In this document: positions 9,757-19,438 of the stretch, piece after piece
Numbering within the stretch: position 1 is the first letter of the stretch
Layout of the letters: each line of letters starts with the position of its first letter
Assembly: GCA_039105265.1 (NCBI GenBank)
Contig: JAPFFF010000031.1
Coordinates: 186,001 to 250,000, forward strand
Length of the DNA stretch: 64,000 bases
Direction of reading: 5' to 3'
Source of the DNA: Tritrichomonas musculus
Lineage: Eukaryota; Parabasalia; Tritrichomonadida; Tritrichomonadidae
The notes under the pieces: generated by a model
Told to the model about the DNA's origin: nothing
Seen by the model: the letters and a program-made list of their open reading frames with translations, nothing else
The model's database searches: none
Translations under genes and position numbers: made by a program

Positions 9757-10022
9757 TATTGAGTTTAAATAGGTGTATAATTCAAAAATCATATTTATCT
9801 TATTAATAAAACTAAAAAATTAGTATTTTCTTGGTTTATCATATAAATGACATTATTATAAATACTATTCAATGAATTTATTGTTTGTGATTAGTATTAG
9901 ATTAGAATAAAATTATTTATTTGATTTCAATTAATACTCATTTTTGAATTGATTATTTTTGATGAATTTATTTTATATTTTATTAAAAACAAATAATTAC
10001 AATATTTAAAAGCATACATTAA

Positions 10023-11240
10023 TTACTCTGATTCACTAACAATATCTGTTAAAGATGCCGTTGTTAGTGTATGCTTTTCTTTTTCAAATTCATTGAGCGT
10101 TTGGTCAAGAATCATTCTTTGCTGATTCCAATCTGTAGTCTGTTGGTTAAATTGCTCATCAAAGCTAAAACCATCACTTTGGCTTGAACTTTGAAGTTTC
10201 TTGATTTGAGCTTGTGCATTTTCCAATTTCTCTCTTAACTTTTTTTCTTCTTCGGCTCCTTTTCTTAAAATTTCTTGAAAACTTTTTTCTTTAGCATCAA
10301 TTTTTTTACGAATATAAATCTCTATTGAATCTGAGATTGGCTGATAATCATTAAACTTAATATCAGGAATTAATCTCATAACTTCGTTTTTTAGGAGATT
10401 TTCTTGCTTTTCTTTTTCAACATCAACACAGCGATCAATAAAAGCGCATACTTCACTAATTCGATTTTTCATATCCTTTGAGTGAACATCAGGATGAGAT
10501 TCACCTTCTGGCGTCAACGCCCAAATTGAATTAAGCATCGACTCACAAGATTTATGCAATTGATGATTTTCATTTGACGCCTTTTGAATTGCTCGGTTTA
10601 ACTTTGCAATTCTAGAACTTTGTTTATTTTTTTGGTACTCTTTCATTTCTTGAAGTGATTCTTGCATTTGCTGCAAGCACATTGATTTCGCTTCTTGGAT
10701 CATTTTAATTTGCCCCCTTTGAAGACGAGACATAGAAATTCGAATACTAGTTAATTGCTTTTTTAAAGCATATTGCGCTGTTTCTGCTGTATCAAGTAAA
10801 TTATGCAAATTATCAAGCGCATTTTGCTTTTTTTGAAGTTGCGTATGATAATGCAACTCTTTTTTTGTTTTTTTATTAGATTCGAATGCATGAATTTGAT
10901 TTTGAAGAACCATATATTGTCTCTCCATTTCTTCGTTTTCTGAACGAATTTTATGAAGATCTCTTCTATTTGAGCGTATAATTCGATCATATTCTTCTTT
11001 CAAATCGTTATTATCATTAGAAAGCTGAAATAATTTAACAAGTAAACCTTGCAAATATTGTTCCCTTTCACTCGATAATGAATTTTTTAAAACTTGAATT
11101 AATTTTCGAGATAATTGATCAGGAGAAATATTTTGATCATTGTTTTGCAATATCATTTTACTCGAGGCCATCTGAAAAATGGTTTTTTGCAAAAAAGAAA
11201 TTAAATCTTCGAGAATTTGTTCTGATTCATCTTGGCTCAT
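10023..11240 (-). CDS. coiled-coil protein, unrecognised
   Basis: 405 residues from an ATG at 11238-11240. Almost the whole protein is coiled coil (residues ~45-260 and ~290-395), broken by a short less-charged segment with WALTPEGESHPDVHSKD near residue 245. That segment, between two coils, may be a hinge. No catalytic motif, signal peptide or membrane span is seen. An initiator-like TCATA lies about 40 nt upstream. The gene is divergent from the large HEAT-like gene, with a 259-bp spacer. Cytoskeletal, centrosomal or intraflagellar roles are all possible. Confidence 0.7.
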   Translation of the reverse strand: MSQDESEQILEDLISFLQKTIFQMASSKMILQNNDQNISPDQLSRKLIQVLKNSLSSEREQYLQGLLVKLFQLSNDNNDLKEEYDRIIRSNRRDLHKIRSENEEMERQYMVLQNQIHAFESNKKTKKELHYHTQLQKKQNALDNLHNLLDTAETAQYALKKQLTSIRISMSRLQRGQIKMIQEAKSMCLQQMQESLQEMKEYQKNKQSSRIAKLNRAIQKASNENHQLHKSCESMLNSIWALTPEGESHPDVHSKDMKNRISEVCAFIDRCVDVEKEKQENLLKNEVMRLIPDIKFNDYQPISDSIEIYIRKKIDAKEKSFQEILRKGAEEEKKLREKLENAQAQIKKLQSSSQSDGFSFDEQFNQQTTDWNQQRMILDQTLNEFEKEKHTLTTASLTDIVSESE

Positions 11241-11499
11241 GAAAATCTGCTTGAATTGAAATTATAAACGGACCTTATGAATTTTTTGATAAGAAATGTG
11301 AAGAGAAGTGATTTTCATTTCAATATAAAATTTTGAAAGCATATTTTTTTATACATTTTTTTTTTTTGATTTTATTTAAAAACTTATTGATATTTTATTC
11401 ATCAAAAACATGAAAAACAAAAAAGATGAAATTAAAAATATCTATTTCAATTTAATTGAATTTTGATCCACTTTTTTTTTTATTACATTATTTCCTGTT

Positions 11500-14400
11500 T
11501 TGTCTGTAGATACTTATTCCCGAAATTTGGTCAACTTATTAAAGTTTGGGGAAACACAAGAACATCAAATACTCCAGACACTTCTCAAATGGAAAACAAT
11601 TTTTTCAAAAAAATGGTGGATTCAAAACCATTTTGATTCTCAACCTGTTCAATCATTGAAAAACGTATGGAAAATTCTTTTCAAACTTGTTGAAAGTTCT
11701 GATTCTACAATATCAATCGCTTCATTTAATGCAATTGGCGCTTTACTAATATCGTTATCACCATTTTATACAGATTATTTAATTGAATCATTTGGTGAAT
11801 TCGTTAATCAAGAACAACCTGATGTGACTCCCAATACTTCAATTGCTGTTATATCAACATTTGTTTTTTTAAGTCATTTAGTTGGACCTCACAGAAATCA
11901 GAATTTCTTCGAAACTATATGCGTTCTTCATTTTTTCAAAGCTGATTTATATTCGTTTATCCAATATGTTCCACAACTCATTAAGCAAATGAGTCAAATG
12001 AATCTAGAATTTCATCAAAGCTTACTTATATCTTTACTTACATCGTACGTTCAAAATCCAAATTCGCAATTTGTTGAATCACTTTTTTGTTTGATGGAAC
12101 ATTTTCCAAGGCGATTAATGAACGAGTTTTCTCATTTTTTAGATTCAAATGGATCAAAATTGAATGGCTTATTATTTGCAATGGGCTCAAAATTACTTGA
12201 ATCAAAATTATTATCACGTTATCTCACCGAAAAGCAGATGCTAATTATGTTTGAGGAATCTAAAAAACTATTTGAAGATATATCCAGCGCTTCTTCTCTA
12301 GAGCAGGCTGTAGGAATCCTTTCCAGACTTTCTAAAATGGATACGAAAATAACTAAAGATGTGACTTCTTTTATTGATTCTATTTTCTTGAAAGATTATC
12401 CTTTACATATTAAACGTAACCTTTTGCCATTATCGAGGAAGATCGAATATGTTACCCCATGTGAAGGCGATTCCTCAAATGTTCTTGCTGCAAAAGTCGC
12501 GGCTCTTGATAATTTCGGACCAGAATTTGACAGCGACGTTATTAGCATTTTATTAAAGCTAGTTTATAGAAACGATGAAGTTTTTACTTCAGTTGCGGAT
12601 TTTCTTGCAAATCATTTAGAAGGATTTATGACAAGGTCAGAAAAAGATGATAAAATGAAAGCAAGTATATCAGAAATCATAAATACAATTATTAGTTTTT
12701 CATGCAATGACAAAAATTGCAACAGAAATTGGGTTCAACAGGCAGCTGTTGCTGGCTTTATTGAGAAAAATAATCAATTTAAATGCGAAACATACGTTCC
12801 AGATTATATTGGTAAATGCGTTAAGTTTTTGATTCAAACTTGCATTTCACCACACGAGTCCTTATCAAAAAAAGCAATACAAGCAGCATCGAGTTTCGCA
12901 GGATTACATAATATTGACTTATTATTATCTACTTTACTGACAACAGTTGATTTCTTTAACGATAATGCGCCATATAAAACAATACTACTTCTAAATCAAC
13001 TTTATGAAAAAGTTCCTTCTCCTTTATACTCTGCTTTTATCAGAATTTTTGATGATATTATTCGTAACAATAGTTCAAAATCTTTAATTTCTGAATTTTT
13101 ATACTTTTTATCTCATTTTGATTCATCAATTTTCCCTCAAAATTATGAGAAGTTGTGTATGGATTTAATGCAACATTATTATTTCTCATTCACCAGGACT
13201 CAATTAGTTTCCAACATGCTTGTATCATTTGATAACAAAGATATTCAACCATTTTTACAAAATGTAACAACAGATATTGTAGCAAATCCATCCTTAAATC
13301 CTTCAGATCTACTAGAACCGCTTCACAAATGTTTTAAGTTTCTTATTAAAACAACGCAACCCCAGATTAATTTAATATTGTTGCTTTTACAACTGTTTCC
13401 ATCAGAATCATTAAATTATATACTGAAACATGAGATCACACCTCACCAGGCTGATACTTTAGTTCAAGATATAGTTGAAATATTTAACAAATCTCAGGAT
13501 TTACATGTTAGTGCTCTTTGCATTAAATTTTTAGCAAAATATTCGAAAGAAACACTAAGTAATTTAATTCCTGATTTAATCAACATGATTCATGCAAAAC
13601 AGGTTCAAACTGCGTTTGTAGGCAATACTTATATCAAAGCTATTAGAAAAATAAATGATACAAATTGGAACCAATTTGCGATTTGCTTATTAAGTGATCT
13701 TCCAATTGTTGAAAGAAATCTTTTTGCTTTGAAATTAATGAAAATCGCAGACGATCAATTTAAACAACTTATAGAAATCCAGTTTCCATTTACAACTATT
13801 GAGAATAAGCCTGATGTTTGCTATCAATGGCTACAACAAAATTCAATGGCTACTTGGCCGATTAATAAGAATGAATTTTCTGAAAAAGTAATTAATTTAC
13901 TAAATGAAAGAAAAGGAAAAATTATTCTTGATACTTATGAAATGGATCATAAGCATTGGAACTTTTTATTTGAAAACAAGCAATTCTTTGATATTTCAAT
14001 TCTTAAAGATAAACGTGATCGTATTAAAGCTCATTTTAACTTATTTGATCATCCAACAACACTTACTTCCAATATTTTTAACTTTAAATCAATTTCAGAT
14101 TATCAAAAAGAAATGAATATTCAAATACCAAAATTAGCTACCATTTCACCTTTATTGAAAAAGTCAAAAAAATATGTAAAAAGTGTTCCTTTATTAGTTT
14201 CCTTTTTTAATTATTCAACCGTATCAATCCCGCGCGAATTATTTGACCAAATCGTCAATAAAGATATTGAAAAATTTGCTAAAAATGAATCAGACAAAAA
14301 TCGAGTTAGAGAGGCATCAGTTGAATATTCAAAGCGTTTTGGCTTTTATGAAATGAATAATGAAGACCAACTTGACATTAATGAAATATCAAACAATGTT

Positions 14401-16131
14401 GTCAAAAAGAAAGATCTTCGTAATTTTTGTATAAACACCACGCAATATACACCAATTGCTTATATGGATAAAATAGCATCAGTTTATTCTCCACTTATCG
14501 ATAAAATCGCAAGACCTAAAAAAATGTATTATTTCATCCGTTTTCTACGAATTGTTCTTTCCATGAACTTACGAAATTATCAAGGAATTCGAAGTTTGGT
14601 AGCACAATTATTATCAAATGATTGTATCATTAAAGTGATTTACAGCGATGATGGTTTTTCAGATTATTTGTTGAAAGAAGTAGCAATGCTAATTTTAGAC
14701 AATTTTTCAATTAAAGAACAAAGCGATTATTCAGCACGATTTTCAATTTTGACTCCTTTTTTGGCATCTGCATCAATCTTACATATTCAATCGATGATAG
14801 AATTTGAAATTCCTTCATATATTTCATTAGCACTTAGAATGTGCACTTTAAATAATACATTAGACCCAATTCCATACTTTAAACAAAATATTCTCTTACC
14901 TCTTTCAATGCCACTAGTTAATAAAGAATACGCTATTTATCTATCAAAACATAGTAGCCTTCTTATTGGTGATGAAATCGACTCTTCTAAAGATCAAGAA
15001 AACTCAGGCTACTCATGCGTTAACGTATTATTAAAGAAAATACTTGATGTTAAATATGCAGCTATTGATGACTATTTTGAACTCATTATTGTTCTTCTTT
15101 CATACTCAAATGCAAACATTTTAGATTTCAAAACAAACTTTCTAGATGATGCAATCAATTCATATTATCAAATCGGAACCTTAGTAGACATTATTCATGT
15201 TTATTTCACTGTGTTATTACGTGAAATTACATCTGATGCAGGAAATGATCAACCTGACTCTATTTCGTCTAATCCGAATTCAAACACTGACACCAAAGAA
15301 CCAAAATTAGCATCGCAATTACGACAAATTTTCATTGATGAGGCTTCATTGATTTTCAAAGTTTCTAATAAAAATATGACATTACATAATATGCTTGGAT
15401 TATCAACCTGCCTGATTAACCATTCATCATACGACAATGTTTTTATTCCATCATATAACAAGCTCAAAAATGAAAATTGCAAAATGTATTTGTCTTATCT
15501 CGTTGCGTTGAAAGTAATCGACGTTCTTGATCAAGAAAAACATAAAAAATTCATGTCAAAAGTCATGAAATTAATGTACATGACGAAAAAAGCGAAAAAA
15601 ATTACGAGAGCAAAAGTTCTCCAAATGATAGTTAAAGGAATTAAAGATGACGATACTAGAGAAAAAGCATTTTTGTATGCTTGCTCTGAGAACATGGAAC
15701 TGGAAGAAATAGAAGAAATATATGGAATGAATGAAGTATCGAAAGAACAAAAACCAAATGAAAGAATAAAATTATCAAGAGAAAGTCAAAGTGATGAAAT
15801 ACTTGACAGTCAGCAAATAAAGAATTATGATGACGATAATACAGGAAAGAATAATAGTGATTCTGAAGATGAATTCGAGCATGGATTCAATCCAGATACA
15901 TACAAGTCAATAACCAACCAAACTCAACAAAATGAAAACGAAAATAAAGAAGATCAAAATAAAAAAGAAAATAAAGAAGATCAAAACGAAAACGAAAATA
16001 AAGAAGAAAACACAGATGAAAATTCAAATAAAAACGAAGAAGATGAAAATAATGTTGGAAATGAAGATGAGGAAAATAGATTTAATAGATCAGATGATGA
16101 ATCTGATAACAAAGATTTATATATTTTATAA
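11500..16131 (+). CDS. very large HEAT/ARM-like helical protein with acidic tail; start codon unclear
   Basis: The frame is open from 11467 to the TAA at 16129-16131 (about 1543 residues from the TTG at 11500). The body is a long series of amphipathic helical pairs, as in HEAT or ARM solenoids, without a recognised catalytic domain. The last ~110 residues are low-complexity Glu/Asn/Lys/Asp (repeats of ENENKEDQNK type), probably disordered. The stop overlaps TAAA. There is no in-frame ATG between the upstream stop (TGA at 11464-11466) and residue 164, yet the sequence before residue 164 is ordinary solenoid, so the true start is unresolved. An ATG at 11410 is in frame but separated by that stop, and no GT donor lies between them. 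Candidate families include large scaffolds of the Huntingtin or TOR-associated kind; none is supported specifically. Confidence 0.6.
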   Translation: MSVDTYSRNLVNLLKFGETQEHQILQTLLKWKTIFSKKWWIQNHFDSQPVQSLKNVWKILFKLVESSDSTISIASFNAIGALLISLSPFYTDYLIESFGEFVNQEQPDVTPNTSIAVISTFVFLSHLVGPHRNQNFFETICVLHFFKADLYSFIQYVPQLIKQMSQMNLEFHQSLLISLLTSYVQNPNSQFVESLFCLMEHFPRRLMNEFSHFLDSNGSKLNGLLFAMGSKLLESKLLSRYLTEKQMLIMFEESKKLFEDISSASSLEQAVGILSRLSKMDTKITKDVTSFIDSIFLKDYPLHIKRNLLPLSRKIEYVTPCEGDSSNVLAAKVAALDNFGPEFDSDVISILLKLVYRNDEVFTSVADFLANHLEGFMTRSEKDDKMKASISEIINTIISFSCNDKNCNRNWVQQAAVAGFIEKNNQFKCETYVPDYIGKCVKFLIQTCISPHESLSKKAIQAASSFAGLHNIDLLLSTLLTTVDFFNDNAPYKTILLLNQLYEKVPSPLYSAFIRIFDDIIRNNSSKSLISEFLYFLSHFDSSIFPQNYEKLCMDLMQHYYFSFTRTQLVSNMLVSFDNKDIQPFLQNVTTDIVANPSLNPSDLLEPLHKCFKFLIKTTQPQINLILLLLQLFPSESLNYILKHEITPHQADTLVQDIVEIFNKSQDLHVSALCIKFLAKYSKETLSNLIPDLINMIHAKQVQTAFVGNTYIKAIRKINDTNWNQFAICLLSDLPIVERNLFALKLMKIADDQFKQLIEIQFPFTTIENKPDVCYQWLQQNSMATWPINKNEFSEKVINLLNERKGKIILDTYEMDHKHWNFLFENKQFFDISILKDKRDRIKAHFNLFDHPTTLTSNIFNFKSISDYQKEMNIQIPKLATISPLLKKSKKYVKSVPLLVSFFNYSTVSIPRELFDQIVNKDIEKFAKNESDKNRVREASVEYSKRFGFYEMNNEDQLDINEISNNVVKKKDLRNFCINTTQYTPIAYMDKIASVYSPLIDKIARPKKMYYFIRFLRIVLSMNLRNYQGIRSLVAQLLSNDCIIKVIYSDDGFSDYLLKEVAMLILDNFSIKEQSDYSARFSILTPFLASASILHIQSMIEFEIPSYISLALRMCTLNNTLDPIPYFKQNILLPLSMPLVNKEYAIYLSKHSSLLIGDEIDSSKDQENSGYSCVNVLLKKILDVKYAAIDDYFELIIVLLSYSNANILDFKTNFLDDAINSYYQIGTLVDIIHVYFTVLLREITSDAGNDQPDSISSNPNSNTDTKEPKLASQLRQIFIDEASLIFKVSNKNMTLHNMLGLSTCLINHSSYDNVFIPSYNKLKNENCKMYLSYLVALKVIDVLDQEKHKKFMSKVMKLMYMTKKAKKITRAKVLQMIVKGIKDDDTREKAFLYACSENMELEEIEEIYGMNEVSKEQKPNERIKLSRESQSDEILDSQQIKNYDDDNTGKNNSDSEDEFEHGFNPDTYKSITNQTQQNENENKEDQNKKENKEDQNENENKEENTDENSNKNEEDENNVGNEDEENRFNRSDDESDNKDLYIL

Positions 16132-16234
16132 ATTTATATTTTTATTAAATAATAATATTTGCAATATTTTAATTAGATATTATAATATAAAAATAAAACA
16201 TAAAATAAAATGTAACAATACAATTTTTTCCCCC

Positions 16235-19105
16235 TTACTCTTGTAATTCCTCAGTTTGTCTATGAGCTTCATTCACAAGCTTAATTAAGTTATTTCTGCT
16301 AGTATCATCATTTATTTCATTTTCAAGATGCTCAAAGAGTCCATAAGGAATTTCTTCCAATGCTCTTGATTGAACCATTATTTCAACAAAGCCGTTGTCA
16401 TTTAAATTGAGTTTGCTGTAGCTTGTATAAATAAGGGCTAAAATATGTGCACATAAACTTGCATTTTGTTCTTCATCTCTATCTTGAGGTGACGCCGCAA
16501 ATACGCCTAAAGCAAAAATATATTCTTTTTCAGACATGAAATAATCAAGCATTTCTTGAGCAGTCAAAACTTTATCTTTATCAGATATTTTACTGACCTT
16601 CTGTATTTGAAGTAAAAGAAACTGATTTTGAAGCTGAGTGCTTATTTGAACTAAATTGTAATATCTTGTTGGATTCTCGTTGATTTTAACATTGCAACAC
16701 ATTATTGCAATTGAACATAGTGTAGCTGCTTGATCAATTGTAAATGTTTGTGCTGAAATTCCTTTTTTGATAGATTCCCAAATTAATTTCGCTGCTCGAT
16801 CCAACTCACTTCCATCTTCTGTGATTAAATTAAATGCCAAAACTAAAGAATCGGAATTAGAGAGAATTTTGGTTACATATGGACGCCATTCTGGTATTTC
16901 ACCAATTTCAAGTATATCAGAAATCCATTCATGGCGTAATAAGAAAATAAGAATTGGTTTGATTATGTTATGCCCAAATTTTTGATAATATAAGTTACAC
17001 TTCTCATCATATAAGCGTGTTTCATGAATAATTCTTGCCATTAATTCAATAACCGTATGCTGTAAAGCGACTTTTTCGATACAATCTATAATTTGAGGTC
17101 TGAGCGAGTTGTTGGTAAGTAAATTAAAAAGACGCATTGTATATTCAATTGCTAATTTATTATCTTCATCGTTATCAAAAACAGCAAATGAAAGTGAGCA
17201 CAATTTGGTGTATTGATTAAGATGATCAAAAAAGAGATTTTCGTAATTTTCGAATGATTGTAATGCTTGATTAATTAGTTTAATAACTTCAGGATGACAT
17301 TTAACGGACGAACGATAAATTTCTTGATTATGTAAATAATGATTGCGATAGCAACGATTTGCCATTCTAATTAAAAAGTCAAGTAAATTATAATGTCTTG
17401 TCTTTATATCAGCAGCGACGCAATCAAAGATGGTTTGGAGATTTCGTTGTGTGATAGCATTTCTTAAAACGTCAAATTCAAATGAAACAGATTCACCTAC
17501 ATAAGAAACGGCTTCACCAAAACAAATAAGATTATATGCATTAATTTCAAAATCAGTAATTGAATCGAAATCAATTTCTGGTTCATATTTTTCTTTATAT
17601 ACATAAAAAAGTTTGACTAGATCTAAGTGAAGCTTTAAAAAGTCGTTGGTATGGTTATAATGGACAAGAGAGGTGATTCTATATTTATCCATAGCATAAA
17701 ATGCTTCGTCTTCAATATTACAACTGAATAAAATATTGATTGAATCATCATAATTGATGTTTTCTTCTGGATTAGAACGATGCTTATCATTTTCAACTTG
17801 GAAAAGATTTAATGCAACAGAAATTCTATTGACTTGGTATGGAATAAGCCGAATTAGCTGCTCATAGGGAAGTATTTCAAAAATATGATTCCCTCCCTGT
17901 GCAGTCATAATCGATAAAGTATGATCGGAAATAAGCGAGCCTGTGAAAACAAAATCGTTTTGTGACTTGGAAATAACAAGGGAAAATTGAAATACAAAAT
18001 AGCTAACAATGATTAAATGAAGATGATAACGTGTTAAAACACAGCAAACATCTTTTTCAACTGCAATTATAGATACAATTTCTTCATCAGCATCAAAATT
18101 AATATTTCTAACAGTTGAATTTTTGGTATAAATATCACACAATTGCAAAAAGTGAATACTTGAATTATCTGAATTCTTATCTTCATTACGAATAATGAGA
18201 AATGCCGTAGTTCCATTAATAGACATAAACTTTGGTTTACCAATTGCGGTTGAAATTGAATTTTTGTAAGAAAATGATCCATTTACACTATCTGCATTAT
18301 CAAAAACAGACAAATGATAATATGAAGCTGATATAACAAAATTACTTCCCTCATCTTCATATTCCGAAGGCAAAAAAGAAGTTGTGGCTATAATTGCATC
18401 ACATATATTTGCACTACGCAATGGATTAATTTTTAAAATAAAATTAAGAGAAAACGTTTTTAATTTTGTTAATGAAGGAACATCAAATATGAGTGCTGAA
18501 TTTCCATTAGTAACAATAAGCGCTTTTTCTGGAGATAGTTGACAAAATGTTCTAATCGTATCTGATATATCAGCGGTTTTGATATCGATACCGTTAGGGT
18601 TATCATTTTCATCGTCATCGATCGAACTACCAATATTGTGAATGATGTATAGTAATTTTTCGTTTCTATATGTGAAAATAAGCGATCTAGAATTAATACA
18701 ATCAATGAAAGTAGCGTTCTGCGATTCAACAGGTTTTATTTCGTAGAATTCAGAGTCACATTCATATTCAGAATTTTTTTGCTGTTGATGTTTTCTACTT
18801 TTCCATAAAATAAGACCCATTGGTATAAATATAGCGAAGAGAAAAGATTGTTCAGAAATCTGAAAAGATGTAGCCCAAAGAAATCTAGAAGCTTGCCTAT
18901 GCGGTGCAAGTTTACTGAGAGTTTTTTCATCAAAATGAATCGTTTGAATATGGCTATAAAAATCATATTTTGAATCTTCGTTATTTTTTGGCTCTATATC
19001 ATTAAAATTTGTATTATAAAAAATTGATGAAGATGAAGAAAAAACATCTGAACTAATTTCTGATTCAGAGAGAAAATAGTATGGATCTGTAATAACAGAA
19101 GCCAT
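16235..19105 (-). CDS. large beta-propeller plus alpha-solenoid protein, nucleoporin Nup133/Nup155-like
   Basis: 956 residues from an ATG at 19103-19105. Residues ~60-430 are beta-rich with repeated short strands, compatible with a seven-bladed propeller. Residues ~470-956 are almost entirely helical. The order propeller then solenoid, the size, and a hydrophobic propeller entry (ASRFLWATSFQISEQSFLFAIF) fit scaffold nucleoporins of the Nup133/Nup155 class, and also coat proteins of similar build (Sec31, clathrin, vacuolar sorting subunits). A Ser-rich N-terminus (SSDVFSSSSSIF) could be phosphorylated. The 3' end converges with the HEAT-like gene, 103 bp away. The class is inferred from architecture; no diagnostic motif was found. 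Confidence 0.4.
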   Translation of the reverse strand: MASVITDPYYFLSESEISSDVFSSSSSIFYNTNFNDIEPKNNEDSKYDFYSHIQTIHFDEKTLSKLAPHRQASRFLWATSFQISEQSFLFAIFIPMGLILWKSRKHQQQKNSEYECDSEFYEIKPVESQNATFIDCINSRSLIFTYRNEKLLYIIHNIGSSIDDDENDNPNGIDIKTADISDTIRTFCQLSPEKALIVTNGNSALIFDVPSLTKLKTFSLNFILKINPLRSANICDAIIATTSFLPSEYEDEGSNFVISASYYHLSVFDNADSVNGSFSYKNSISTAIGKPKFMSINGTTAFLIIRNEDKNSDNSSIHFLQLCDIYTKNSTVRNINFDADEEIVSIIAVEKDVCCVLTRYHLHLIIVSYFVFQFSLVISKSQNDFVFTGSLISDHTLSIMTAQGGNHIFEILPYEQLIRLIPYQVNRISVALNLFQVENDKHRSNPEENINYDDSINILFSCNIEDEAFYAMDKYRITSLVHYNHTNDFLKLHLDLVKLFYVYKEKYEPEIDFDSITDFEINAYNLICFGEAVSYVGESVSFEFDVLRNAITQRNLQTIFDCVAADIKTRHYNLLDFLIRMANRCYRNHYLHNQEIYRSSVKCHPEVIKLINQALQSFENYENLFFDHLNQYTKLCSLSFAVFDNDEDNKLAIEYTMRLFNLLTNNSLRPQIIDCIEKVALQHTVIELMARIIHETRLYDEKCNLYYQKFGHNIIKPILIFLLRHEWISDILEIGEIPEWRPYVTKILSNSDSLVLAFNLITEDGSELDRAAKLIWESIKKGISAQTFTIDQAATLCSIAIMCCNVKINENPTRYYNLVQISTQLQNQFLLLQIQKVSKISDKDKVLTAQEMLDYFMSEKEYIFALGVFAASPQDRDEEQNASLCAHILALIYTSYSKLNLNDNGFVEIMVQSRALEEIPYGLFEHLENEINDDTSRNNLIKLVNEAHRQTEELQE

Positions 19106-19438
19106 TATTTCAATTTAAAAGAAATATAATGTCTATTCAACTTTTTCATTAATAAAAAATAAATTTTTCAATGAAAAAAAGATTTTATGAAACCTTCCTT
19201 AAATCATTGAAAAAAGGTTCATGATAAATAGTATCAAACCATACATAAGACAAATTTGCCTCGATAAAAAGCAAAAAAAGAAGTAAATCAATTTTCTTTA
19301 AATAATAATATAATAATATATAAAAAAATATTTTTTTTTGCATTAACCGCTAGAAATCAACACACATAAATAAATATAACATTTCATATACAATTTTGGT
19401 CATTTCATCCTGCATATCAAAATATAATTAAAATATAA
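19106..19438. other. intergenic, nothing recognised
   Basis: A 333-bp AT-rich spacer between two genes on the minus strand. It holds homopolymer A and T runs and an imperfect TAATAATATAATAATAT tract near 19305. No ORF, tRNA or clear initiator is seen. Confidence 0.5.

Larger units (their letters stand above)
8407..10022. other. 1.6-kb gap holding a decayed transposon
   Basis: Between the ATG16-like gene and the next coiled-coil gene there is no intact gene. Positions 8649-9756 are a transposon-like unit bounded by perfect inverted repeats, containing a Myb-like relic. The flanks (8407-8646 and 9759-10022) are low-complexity AT-rich sequence in which nothing is seen. Confidence 0.6.
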
